Below are positions 35,690 to 45,599 of a stretch of DNA of 64,000 nt, piece after piece. A program made the translations under genes and the position numbers. This DNA is from Pleurodeles waltl (taxonomy: Eukaryota; Chordata; Amphibia; Caudata; Salamandridae). The stretch spans positions 352,168,339 to 352,232,338 of the forward strand of contig NC_090451.1 of NCBI RefSeq assembly GCF_031143425.1. Reading direction: 5' to 3'. Position 1 is the first letter of the stretch. Every line of letters begins with the position of its first letter. The notes beneath the pieces are model-generated. The model was not told the DNA's origin, searched no databases, and saw nothing but the letters and a program-made list of their open reading frames with translations.

Positions 35690-38600
35690 TCAATGCCCAC
35701 CTGGGCTGTGGGTGGTGGGGCCCTCCTGGCCAGCTGGGCTGGGTCCTCCCTGGGCAGCGGCTATGGGGGTGGTGGGCTCTCCCGGGGCAGCTGTGCCGGT
35801 TCCTCCCGGGGCAGCGGCTATGGGGGTTGTGGGCTCCTCCTGGGCAGCAGGCCTGCTGCCTGACCTCTCCGACTTGCTGCCCTTGCCCTCCTTAGTCGTG
35901 GGCCTGTGGCCCTTTCCTCCCTTTGGAGCTGTGGCTGGTGACTGTCTCTGGGTGGTGTCCGGGGGGGATGTAGAAGGCGGGCTCCTGCGGCGCCCCTTCC
36001 GCCTTCTGCTCCTCTTCCCAGGGGGTGGGCTGGCTGTCCCCTTGCTGCTGGGCGAAGATCCAGACATGCGGGCTGGCGGGCTCCAATACCCCTGCACCCT
36101 TGTCAAGGGGGCTGCAGGGCTGGTGGTGGCTGAGGTGCTCTTCTTACCCCGACGAGAAGGAGGGGGGGGCTCAGGGTCAGGAAAGAAGTTAGTAGTGGCG
36201 AGGAAGAGCTTCTTGGGACAATGGAGAGTGGTAGGTACAGTGGGATTGGGAGTGGAGGGAGAGGATGTGGTTGTAGGTGAGTCACGTTTGCTGTCTTTGG
36301 GTGCAGGTGCAGGAGGGATAGGCTGTCGTGAGGTGGGTGGCTGTTGGGTGGGTGGGTGGCTGCGTTTGTGTGGTGTGGAAGAGGGGGTGACAGACACAGT
36401 GGGAGAGGACACAGGGGACGTGTAAATGGCAGTGGGGGTGGTGACTGCACGTGTGCGGACTGGAGTGGAGGGTGTGCTGGTGATGGAAACACTGGCTGAT
36501 GGTGAGGTGAATGGAGGTGTGAGTGTAGACGTCACAGGGAGGGAGGAGGGAGACGAGGAGGTGGGGGTCACAGAGGTGGTAGTGACTGTTGGCATGTCTG
36601 CATCGGAATGTTGCGTGTGTGAATGTCTGCGTGATCTGTGGTGCTTATGATTGGATGAGCTTCTCTTGGGTGTTGAGGTGTGTGCAGGCTGGTCTGATGG
36701 TGTGGGTGGGACAGGCAGAGGAACAGGAGACTGGGAGGAGGGAGTTAGTAGAGGCAGGCAGGAGACAGGGACAATGGCTGCCGTCAGTGCTGAGGCCAGA
36801 GCCTGGAACGATCGCTGATGGGCAGCCTGACCCGAATGAATGCCCTCCAGGTACGCATTGCTGCGATGAACCTCCCTCTCCACCCCCTGGATGGCATTCA
36901 AAAGGGTAGTCTGCCCAACAATGAGCGTTCGGAGGAGGTCAATGACCTCCTCACTGAGGGCAGCGGGGGTAACAGGGGCAGGGCCTGAGGTGCCTGGGGC
37001 GAAGGAGATGCCCGGCTTCCTGGCAGAGCGGGCACGGGGCGAACGCTGAGGGGCTGCTGGGAGGGCGGAGATGGTGCGCTGGGTGGCGGCTGTACCTGTA
37101 ATGGCGGGGGGCACGGATGGTGCCACCCCCGCAAGGGAGCCCCCTTCCGAGGACGTGTCCGTGTCGCTGCAGGGTCCAGTCGTCCCCGTCGTGGAGCTCC
37201 CCTCGCCCTCCGTCTCACAGGTCCAGTCTGACTCTGTGGCATGGCCCTCCTGGGCCATGTGAGATGCAGCTCCCTCCTGCCCCGATGCCACTTCTCCTCC
37301 GCCTGATGATGCTGATGCACACAAGCACAGAAAGACAAACAAAAAGGGGGGGGGAGAGAGAAATAAAGGGATATTGATTACATGGATCTCCGGTACAGTT
37401 AGCGGACATGACAGACACAGATGCCCCCTGCACTAAGTTGCGCACTTGGGGTCCGCTACGCATTCCGTAGAACATGCCCTACACGCCTAGAGTTGACAAC
37501 TGCACCCATGGATGACACGGCCCAGGGATGGCTGTACTGACAAACTACTGAGGGTGGTGGCTGGGGACACAGGGGCTTACGGGGGTGCCCAGCCTACAGA
37601 TATCGCCCTGGCCTAGGGGGACCCACAGCCCTCCTCCCCCACCCAGACACCTCCACTGCGCGACAACAGAGTAGATAATGCTTGGACTCACCCCCTTGTG
37701 TCTGCTGTGCTGCCCTCACGCGCCCATCCAAATCAGGGTAGGCCACCGCCAGGATCCGGAACATCAGGGGGCTCAGTTGACGGCAGGCACCCCGCCTACG
37801 TTGGGAGGCCATCCCCAGCAGAGACTCGGCGGTCTTCTTGGTCCCGCGGCGGATGTCCTCCCACCTCTTGCGGCAGTGGGTGCCCCGTCGATGGTGGACC
37901 CCCAGGGTCCGGACTTCCTTGGCGATGGCACGCCAAATCCCGATCTTCTCATGGGCGCGGACCTATGTGACACGTACAGGGAGGGAGAAATACCACGTTC
38001 AAGTTTGTCAGCATTTTCCTTGCCAGTGGCCCAACATGCCCCCCATCCCCGCCAGGCCCCCCGCCATGCCCAACATGCCCCCCATCCCCGCCAGGCCCCC
38101 CGCCATGCCCCCCGCCAGGCCCAACATGCCCCCCATCCCCGCCAGGCCCCCCGCGCCCCCCATCCCCGCCAGGCCCCCCGCCATGCCCAACATGCCCCCC
38201 ATCCCCGCCAGGCCCCCCGCCATGCCCCCCGCCAGACCCAACATGCCCCCCGTCCCCGCCAGGCCCACCATGCCCCCCATCCCCGCCAGGCCCCCCGCCA
38301 TGCCCAACATGCCCCCCATCCCCGCCAGGCCCCCCGCCAGACCCAACATGCCCCCCATCCCCGCCAGGCCCCCCGCCAGGCCCACCATGCCCCCCATCCC
38401 CGCCAGGCCCCCCGCCATGCCCAACATGCCCCCCATCCCCGCCAGGCCCCCCGCCATGCCCCCCGCCAGGCCCAACATGCCCCCCATCCCCGCCAGGCCC
38501 CCCGCCAGGCCCCCCGCCATGCCCAACATGCCCCCCATCCCCGCCAGGCCCCCCGCCATGCCCCCCGCCAGACCCAACATGCCCCCCATCCCCGCCAGGC

Positions 38601-39326
38601 CCCCCGCCAGGCCCACCATGCCCCCCATCCCCGCCAGGCCCCCCGCCATGCCCAACATGCCCCCCATCCCCGCCAGGCCCCCCGCCATGCCCCCCGCCAG
38701 ACCCAACATGCCCCCCATCCCCGCCAGGCCCCCCGCCAGGCCAACCATGCCCCCCATCCCCGCCAGGCCCCCCGCCATGCCCAACATGCCCCCCATCCCC
38801 GCCAGGCCCCCCGCCATGCCCCCCGCCAGGCCCAACATGCCCCCCATCCCCGCCAGGCCCCCCGCCAGGCCCACCATGCCCCCCATCCCCGCCAGGCCCC
38901 CCGCCATGCCCAACATGCCCCCCATCCCCGCCAGGCCCCCGCCATGCCCCCCGCCAGACCCAACATGCCCCCCATCCCCGCCAGGCCCCCCGCCAGGCCC
39001 ACCATGCCCCCCATCCCCGCCAGGCCCCCCGCCATGCCCAACATGCCCCCCATCCCCGCCAGGCCCCCCGCCATGCCCCCCGCCAGGCCCAACATGCCCC
39101 CCATCCCCGCCAGGCCCCCCGCCAGGCCCAACATGCCCCCCATCCCCGCCAGGCCCCCCGCCAGGCCCCCAAGCCAGCCAGTGGCCCCAAATCCAGATTG
39201 AATTAAACTCACTTGTTGGTCTGGAGGACCGTAGAGTAGCGCATACTGGGGGAGGACCCCATCCACAAGTTTCTCCAACTCCTCTCCAGTGAAGGCAGGG
39301 GCCCTTTCCCCAGGCGTAGCAGCCAT
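35690..39326 (-). CDS. Harbinger Myb/SANT-like DNA-binding protein 1 (three exons)
   Basis: Proposed exons are 39326-39213, 37962-37692 and 37302-35690. All junctions are GT-AG and in phase (0, then 1), giving 665 residues. Exon 1 (ATG 39326, MAATPGERAPAFTGEELEKL) and exon 2 (IWRAIAKEV, CRKRWEDIRRG) together form a Myb/SANT-like domain of the kind fused to Harbinger partners, with W and RW-type helix-three residues. Exon 3 has a helical segment (EEVIDLLRTLIVGQTTLLNA, then VEREVHRSNAYLEGI), a long Pro/Ser/Thr-rich region, and a basic patch KRSRRRKGRRR that may be a nuclear signal. By family knowledge it would bind terminal motifs and bring the transposase into the nucleus. Exons and splice sites are inferred. 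The first intron is filled by a tandem array (38025-39175). No frameshift seen. Confidence 0.75.
38025..39175. repeat. GC-rich tandem array inside intron 1 of Myb-like gene 1
   Basis: About 1.15 kb is built of CCCAACATGCCCCCCATCCC and CGCCAGGCCCCCCGCCATG blocks, arranged as a roughly 39-bp basic unit with longer composite units. It begins ~65 bases past the exon 2 acceptor and ends ~40 bases before the exon 1 donor. It is open in all six frames for hundreds of codons, an artefact of having almost no T/A-rich codons. On the minus (transcribed) strand it is G-rich, with GGGG runs. Confidence 0.9.
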
Positions 39327-39813
39327 TGTCCCTTCCAGACCGAGGTCACAGCAACACTTGCAGTATAGGTCCTCTCCTGTGAAAGTTCAAGTCGCAAGTG
39401 GATAAGTAGATAGAAAATGGCGGTCACGTCCGCGGCGGTGCGTACCGCGGCGGTGCGTCCCGCCACCGCCGGCGCCCTTCGCCATTGGCTCCTGAAACCC
39501 ATAGGCTTCAATGTTAACCAATGCGGCTTCGCGCCGCGGTCTTCGCCCGCCGCGGTGTGCCACGCCAGCGCATTGACCTCACATCCCATTGTCACACTTC
39601 ACAGGTCAGGCAGCCGCCATTTCCAGGGCCCACATGGCTCAATTTCAACTGCGTCACACAGGCCTAGGCCTTGCATAGCCACTCAGACACGCCATTCACT
39701 GCATAGAGAATCGTTTACTGTGCTAGCTGTGAGTACGTACCTGTGGGTTGCTTGACTGTGTGCTCCATGTTGTCCTTCCTAGGCACCGTCCGCTGGGTTG
39801 GGCGAGGAGACGG
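39327..39813. promoter_or_regulatory. Shared promoter region between Myb-like gene 1 and transposase
   Basis: The 487 bases between the divergent start codons include a GC-rich CpG cluster (39417-39480, with CGCGGCGGTGCG repeated) and two CCAAT-type boxes, ATTGG at 39484-39488 and CCAAT at 39518-39522, in opposite orientation. That arrangement suits a bidirectional promoter. GTGAGT at 39729-39734 and a polypyrimidine-AG at 39771-39780 hint at a short 5' UTR intron for the transposase. No TATA box stands out. Confidence 0.5.
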
Positions 39814-40818
39814 ATGAATCCTCCCGTGTACCGACCGCTGGTGGACCTGTCGACAATGGAAGAACGCCACATTATCCTGACCTACCGTCTTAACCGTGCC
39901 ACTATCCATGAACTGTGTGCCCAGCTGGAGCCCGACCTGATGTCCCCCATCCGCCAACCCACAGGGATTCCCCCTCTGGTGCAGGTCATGTCAGTACTCC
40001 ATTTCTTGGCAAGTGGGTCATTTCAGACAACAGTGGGAATTGCTTCTGGGATGTCTCAGCCCATGTTTTCGAAGGTGTTATCCAGAGTGTTGTCTGCCCT
40101 GATGAAATCCGTGAGGAGCTACATCATTTTCCCTGAGGTGGGCGAATTGGCTACAGTGAAGGGTGATTTCTACGCCCTTGGACATATTCCCAACGTAATT
40201 GGTGCCATTGATGGGACCCATGTGGCTTTGGTTCCCCCAAGAGACAGGGAGCAGGTGTACATGAACAGAAAAAATTACCATTCAATGAACATCCAGGTGG
40301 TGTGTTTGGCTGACCAGTACATCTCGCATGTAAATGCCAAATTCCCAGGGTCAGTGCATGACGCCTACATCCTCAGGAATAGCAGCATCCCTTACGTGAT
40401 GGAACTGCTACAGAGACACCGTGTATGGCTAGTGGGGGACTCTGGGTACCCCAACCTGTCGTGGCTACTGACCCCAGTAAGGAATCCCCGGACCAGGGCA
40501 GAGGAACGGTACAATGAGGCCCATGGGCGTACTAGGAGGGTGATCGAACGCACCTTTGGCCTCCTAAAGGCCAGGTTTAGGTGCCTGCATATGACAGGTG
40601 GATCCCTAATGTACTCACCTAAGAAGGTGTGTCACATCATCGTGGCCTGCTGCATGCTTCACAACCTGGCTTTGCGCCGCCAGGTGCCTTTCCTGCAGGA
40701 GGATGGTCGAGACGGTGGTGATGTGGCAGCGGTGGAACCTGAGGAGAGTGACGAGGAGGAAGACGACGGGGCTGAAACAGACAACAGGGACAGAATCATT
40801 GAACAGTACTTCCAATAG
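39814..40818 (+). CDS. Harbinger DDE transposase (HARBI1-like)
   Basis: An intact 334-residue frame, close to the ~350 usual for HARBI1-type transposases. The ATG at 39814 is the first in frame; the frame is open further up (to 39748) without another ATG. The DDE nuclease domain shows D133 in GAIDGTHV, D209 in GDSGYP and E245 in VIERTFGLLKARF; the 35-residue spacing of the last two fits the superfamily. N-terminal helices (LNRATIHELCAQL, VLHFLASGSFQTTVG) form the usual helix-turn-helix-like part. The C-terminus is strongly acidic (EPEESDEEEDD). It excises and reinserts the element, and in known systems depends on the Myb-like partner for nuclear entry. No stop or missing residue seen. Confidence 0.92.
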   Translation: MNPPVYRPLVDLSTMEERHIILTYRLNRATIHELCAQLEPDLMSPIRQPTGIPPLVQVMSVLHFLASGSFQTTVGIASGMSQPMFSKVLSRVLSALMKSVRSYIIFPEVGELATVKGDFYALGHIPNVIGAIDGTHVALVPPRDREQVYMNRKNYHSMNIQVVCLADQYISHVNAKFPGSVHDAYILRNSSIPYVMELLQRHRVWLVGDSGYPNLSWLLTPVRNPRTRAEERYNEAHGRTRRVIERTFGLLKARFRCLHMTGGSLMYSPKKVCHIIVACCMLHNLALRRQVPFLQEDGRDGGDVAAVEPEESDEEEDDGAETDNRDRIIEQYFQ

Positions 40819-41107
40819 GACACAGGTAACATTTCAAAGATTATTTAGTAAATGTTAACTACTCTCCTGCATCTCTGCTGCCTGTCTATTTGCCCCAGTG
40901 TATGATGACTGAGTTTTGGCTTTTCCCTCCCTATTTCAGATCTGGGGTCCCCACTACGAGTCCTGTGCTTCGTTTCCCCATGGACTACAGCTTTGTGGCA
41001 GCTGTTTGTTGACTTCACCATGTACAAGGACATATTTGCACTGTCATGTCAATTACAATATATTGAAATCACAGCCAGACTCCAGATATTTTGGTGCAAA
41101 ATAGGTG

Positions 41108-41113
41108 TTTATT
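41108..41113 (-). terminator. Polyadenylation signal for Myb-like gene 2
   Basis: AATAAA on the minus strand (TTTATT on plus), about 215 bases past the stop of the gene ending at 41327. It is the only such signal nearby on that strand. Confidence 0.5.
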
Positions 41114-41326
41114 TAAGTGCTCAAAATGGGATGGGTGGTTTCAAGTGGGTGGGGGCTATGGTGAAGGAATGTCCATGGCAGAGTCCAGAGTAACAGTCAC
41201 ACAGGTGCATTGTCCAGAGGCCTGTGGAGAGATGGAGCATGGGCAGTTCAAGGATGGACAGGGTGACAATGTGGGACAGTGGGATGACATCAGGTGGTAT
41301 CCATTGCTGGCGGGGGTCTTGACATC

Positions 41327-42870
41327 CTACTCTGTCTTCTTGCGAGATCTCAGGGCCCTCTTGCGGGGTGGTTCTTCTCCTGCAGGAGGTGGGGGTCTGG
41401 TGGGCTGCTGCTGTGCGGGGGCCTCCTGTCCACTAGCGCCGGCGGAGGTGGTTGGCTGTTCTTGGTCCAGGCTAGTGGCAGGGGCCCTTGGGTGTTGTTT
41501 AGTGTCCGCCCTGGTGTTGACGAGGTCCTGCAGCAGCCCTACCATGGTAACCAGGGTGGTGTTGATGGCTCTGATGTCCTCCCTGTACCCCCGATAGTGT
41601 TCCTCCTGCAGTACCTGGATCTCCTGGAACCGGGCCAGTACCGTCGCCATCGTCTCCTGGGAGCGGTTGTATGCTCCCATGATGGTGGTGAGGACCTCGT
41701 GGAGAGTGGGTTCCCTGGGCCTCTCCTCCCCCCCCCTGTCGCACAGCTGCCCTCCGAGTTGCCCTGTTTCCCTGGGCCTCTGCCCCCTGGCCGGTGTGCC
41801 CACTACCACTGCCCCCAGGTCCCTGTTGTTGTTGGGGTGGTGGGTTATCCTGGGTGCCCTGTAGTGGTAGACACACCGCAGATTGACGCGCCCTGGAGAC
41901 AGAGGCATGGGCCCGCTGGGTGGGAGCTGTGCTGGTGTTCCCAGAGGGGTTTGGGTCTGTAGTGGCCTGGGCCTGTGTGAGGGGAACCGACTGTCCAGAG
42001 GTCCCCGATGGTCCGGGCTGGTCATCGGTGTCCAGGTCGACAGAGCTGCTGTCATCGCTGACGGCCTCTTGGGTGGGGGGTGTGGAGAATTCTGGCCCCT
42101 CCGCCGCGGTGTGTTGACGGTCGGGTCCTGCAGGGGTATAGAGGTATGGTTATAGTTTCAATGTGTGGCATATGGGTGTATCTATGGGTTCTCGTGTCCC
42201 CAAGTGCTGGCATTCGTGTGTGGGGGCTTTGGTGAGGGTGGCTTGTGGGGGGGATGTGTATATGCATTGGGCATGCTTTGGTGATGGGTGTCCATGCTTA
42301 GTGGACGCATGCAGGCCTAGGTTTTGGGATGTGTGGGTTGTGATGGTGAGACATTGGCGGGGAATAGGTGTGCTGGGGGTGGGGGTGAGGATGGTGGTGG
42401 GGGTGAGGGTGGGGTTCGAGGATGGGGGTGAGGGTTGGGGTATGATTTGGCATGCAGGTGGGGGGGAAGCAGTATTGAAGCTTCAACTTACCAGTATCCA
42501 TTCCTCCGCCGACTCCTGCGAGGCCGTCAGGATGCAGGATGTTCAAGACTTCCTCCTCCCATGATGTGAATTGTGGGGGTTGAGGTGGGGGTCCTCCGCC
42601 AGTCTTCTGCACGGCGATGTTGTGCCTGGATACCATGGAACGCACCTTCCCCCGTAGGTCGTTCCATCGCTTCCTGATGTCTTCCCGATTTCTGGGGTGC
42701 TGTCCCACTGCGTTGACCCTGTCGACAATCCTCTGCCATAGCTCCGTCCTCCGGGCAATGCTGGTGTATTGTATCTGTGTGCCGAACAGCTGGGGCTCTA
42801 CCCGAACGATTTCCTCCACCATGACCCTGAGTTCTTCGTCTGTGAAGCGGGGTTGTCTTTGGGGTGCCAT
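41327..42870 (-). pseudogene. Harbinger Myb/SANT-like protein 2 (two exons, one frameshift)
   Basis: Proposed exons are 42870-42492 and 42127-41327, with donor GTAAGT at 42491 and acceptor CCCTGCAG, joining in phase 1. The ATG at 42870 opens MAPQRQPRFTDEELRVMVEE. The Myb/SANT-like domain follows, with RTELWQRIVDRVNAVG and REDIRKRWNDLRGKVRSMV. Exon 2 carries a Gln/Gly-rich linker, a helical segment (LARFQEIQVLQEEHYRGYRE, TLVTMVGLLQDLV) and a basic tail PPRKRALRSRKK. In exon 2 the spliced frame (VCLPLQGTQDNPPPQ...) and the downstream helical frame meet at a run of nine C (41728-41736, G on the coding strand); the spliced length has one base too many. It is either an assembly slip or a recent inactivating mutation. 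It shares architecture, not close sequence, with Myb-like protein 1. Confidence 0.72.
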
Positions 42871-43380
42871 GGGGTGGTGTGTATGATGTGTGGGGTGGAG
42901 TATGTGTATTTAAGTGAGTTGAGTGTGGTGGGGTGTGTTGTTTTGTGTGTGGATAGTGTGTGGGTGATGGTGTTGAGTGGCTGTGGCTGTTAGTTTGTGG
43001 ATGCTGGTGTCTCGCTCTGGCCTTCTTTCAGAATTTTTTTGCGTAGGGGTTTGTGGGTGATGTGGGTGGGTGTTTTATATTGTATTGTGTGTGTGGGAGT
43101 GGTGTGTGTATGTGTATCAGGTGTGTGGGATTCAAATCGTCCAATGTGGCTGAGTTTTGTTCGTTTGTGTGTATTCTGAGCGCGGCGGTGTGTCCCGCCA
43201 ATGGAATACCGCGTTTGAATGACCGCCGCGTGGATTCGTGGGTCGTAATGGCATGGGCGTATTTCTGTTGGCGTGGCGGTGGAGGTTTGGTCACCTCCAC
43301 CTTTCCGCCGACCGCTGGTCTGGCGGTCGGTTGTGGCTGTCGGATTTTCGGAGGTTTGCCTTCTGCGGGTCAGAATGACC
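42871..43380. other. GT-rich non-coding right flank of Harbinger
   Basis: TG-rich low-complexity DNA upstream of Myb-like gene 2 (GTGTGTTGTTTTGTGTGTGG and similar), changing to CpG-rich GGCGG motifs after 43180. It probably holds that gene's promoter. Similar GT-rich DNA fills the intron at 42128-42480. No gene seen. Confidence 0.5.
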
Positions 43381-43467
43381 GTGGCGGGTTTCCGCGGCCG
43401 CGGCGGTGTTATGGCGGTCTTCTGACCGGCGGTAAGTGCATTTTACCGCCGGGGTCAGAATGACCAC
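43366..43467 (-). repeat. Harbinger right terminal inverted repeat and subterminal repeat
   Basis: Read on minus it begins GTGGTCATTCTGACCCCGGC at 43467, the partner of the left end. A second GGTCATTCTGACCC lies about 85 bases in (minus strand of about 43367-43380), followed by CGCAG. It mirrors the doubled motif at the left end. Confidence 0.75.
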
Positions 43468-43472
43468 CAGAG

Positions 43473-44168
43473 TCTCTTCAGAAATCTATTCTAATGGAGG
43501 TGAACCATTTTTTCATCCCTCCATCCGCTTGTTATGTATTATGTCACATTTTCTATAAAAGTAATACCTTTATGCTCTCCAGGCTATAGACCGCAAGATA
43601 AGCTTATGAGAATTGTTGTCACGCTCTTTCACATATAGAATACTATGTTGATATTGAACATGTAGAAAATGTGTTATTCACTGCTTGCTATTCGGATTCA
43701 GGCATGTGAATCTATAAAAAAGTTCCGATACTGGAGTAAGAAACAAGTTACTTCCCTGTAACTGTAGTTCTCCATTATTGAACACTTTCATAGATTCACA
43801 TGCGGCCCACCCACCTCCCCTGGGGAGCTCACCTTCAATTCTCTCAGTAGTGTCTATATTGCAGCACTAGTGCTTGGAAAATCTGAGGGAAGTGAGCTCC
43901 TCACAGGAGGGTTCTAGAGGGTGGTGTGATCTAATTGGTTGACATTGGAGTTTGGTCCTTTTTTACAAAACAACTGTGATATGTTTCTAATTTTAAGGCC
44001 TAATGCACTTAACCTGTATATGCCCTTGAGCAAAGCTTCTGTATTACACCGGGGACTCCCATCTCGACCACGGGGATGGATTCAAGCATGTGAATCTATG
44101 AAAGTGTCCAATACTGGAGAACTACAGTTACAGGAAAGTAACTTGTTTCATCCTGAGCTTTTGCCAGG
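43473..44168 (+). mobile_element. DIRS-II 3' end with inverted arms
   Basis: It resumes the recombinase C-terminal tail directly after Harbinger. It then has two arms in opposite orientation: 43741-43803 (AAACAAGTTACTTCCCTGTA...) and 44086-44149 (GCATGTGAATCTATGAAAGT...ACTTGTTT), nearly perfect reverse complements of 63-64 bases. A further GATTCAGGCATGTGAATC at 43694-43711 repeats the arm end. The pair matches the internal complementary region and right terminal repeat that DIRS elements need to complete their cDNA. Interrupted or ended at 44168 by an LTR. Confidence 0.7.
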
Positions 44169-45514
44169 TGTAGGAGGCTGGCTCTCTTTATAGTGCACTA
44201 AAATGAAGTACACTGTGCAGAGAGTCCAGTGGATCCCCAATTTATTTTTCAGAGGCAAAAGTAGATAGGACTTATGCTCTATTCTGTAGTAGTGTGGATG
44301 AGCAATTAGGCTTATCAAAGGCTAGTGCTAAGCGTTTGTTGTACTTACATAGGCAATAAATGAGACACACACTCAAAGAATAAATCAGAGACCAATTTAT
44401 AAAAATAACAATCCTTTTTATAGATGTTTGAAACCCAAGTTCTTCGTAATCAGGTAAGTAGACTTTTAAGCATAAATACTTTGCAGGTTGAGAAATCAAC
44501 ACAGTACAATTTTTTTCAAAGTTCTCTCAGTGTTATCCTGTGGAGGGAAAACAATGTTCAGCAAACACAGAGTTAACAATGAATTTTGAGGTCGAGCTCA
44601 GGGAGCAAAGATAAGTATTGGGCACTGATGAGAACCACACAAACAGCTCACAACGAGCGACACTGGGACGACCGGGTGCAGTAAAGCGTCATTTGCCCAG
44701 TGGTTCTCTATAAGAGTTGGACCTTGTGACTAAGAGGCTGCAGTCTCTCACTAAGAAGTAAGTCAGGAACAACAAGCAGATAGCAGACCTGGTTCTCGGA
44801 GACGTGGGGGCACCTTCGGTCCTCTTCTTTTGTGGTCAGGGGTGACAGATGCAGGGGTGCCTTTAGGCATCAGGTTTCTGTTCAGGGAGCACTCACAGTC
44901 AGGGGGTCCTGTCGGTTAAGGCTGCAGGAGTTGTCTGGGAGTTCAGCGGGGGGCCGGGATCCAGGGTTGAATCGAGCTTTTAGGGGCTGGGGATGTTGTT
45001 GGCACCAGTAATCCTCCTCAGATGGGTTCAGGGGGGATGGGTGCAGTGGTTGTTGGAGGTGTCAGTTTTTCTCTCACCACAACGCTGTGGAGAGGGGTCC
45101 TGTGTGCAGAGGCTGCAGGCATCTCAGGTGAGTCCAAGATGCGGGAGACCACACTGGACTCGGTCTCTGGGCAGCTGGGGACCCACATTGGCACCATTGG
45201 TTGGCTTTACCTTGGGTCAAGGACGTCTGGTGCAGTGGTCACTTCAGGTGTCAGGTCTTTCGGTTTGCAGCAGCTGCAGAGTCTTTTCCTTTAAGTTTCT
45301 TGTTGCAGAGCAGGTCTTCTACTCACAGAAGTCAGTTGTATGATGGAAAAACGAATGCAATTATCACGATTGACTTTACAACATGGTAATTACAGCTTAT
45401 CCGTCATTACAACGAATACACTTATGATGAAAGTTTTTTATCACAAAAATGTTGTTGTAGATACATGGTTAGTAAAGACATATCCATGGTAGAAAATAAA
45501 ATGGTAAGTATAAC

Positions 45515-45515
<1 letters not shown>

Positions 45516-45588
<73 letters not shown>

Positions 45589-45599
45589 ACACACACACG
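45516..45599. repeat. (AT)n microsatellite with short (CA)n
   Basis: About 35 AT dinucleotides (45517-45585) followed by AAACACACACACACG. It sits between ordinary LTR sequence and the minisatellite. Confidence 0.95.

Larger units (their letters stand above)
32894..43467. mobile_element. Harbinger (PIF/Harbinger) DNA transposon, 10.6 kb, autonomous-type
   Basis: The flanks are CAGAG on both sides (32889-32893 and 43468-43472); joining them restores GATACAGAGTCTCTTC of the DIRS recombinase. Harbingers usually duplicate 3 bp, so two of these bases may be chance or belong to the element. Imperfect inverted ends share TCATTCTGACCC.GGCGG. Contents from left: GC-rich end, two minisatellites, a minus-strand Myb-like gene with three exons, a plus-strand DDE transposase, a second minus-strand Myb-like gene, GT-rich DNA and the right end. 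Size is well above the few kilobases usual for the family. Confidence 0.9.

Noticed and set aside
34488..35895. Repetitive Arg/Gly/Pro-rich frames over the 30-bp repeat
   Set aside because: The 30-bp period keeps any frame open. They lack a start context or domain and end at repeat edges.
33738..39175. Direct repeats that might be taken as CRISPR arrays
   Set aside because: Units are contiguous without unique spacers, and the context is a vertebrate transposon.
37678..39326. Several open frames of 300-517 codons on both strands over the CCCCGCCAGG array
   Set aside because: They are open in all frames because the repeat lacks stop-forming bases. Only the first 38 codons (39326-39213) and the 37962-37692 part have domain content, and both have splice signals.
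39729..39780. Transposase start moved upstream with a short intron in the 5' UTR
   Set aside because: Donor and acceptor would leave an intron of about 50 bases, too short to trust. The first in-frame ATG at 39814 suffices.
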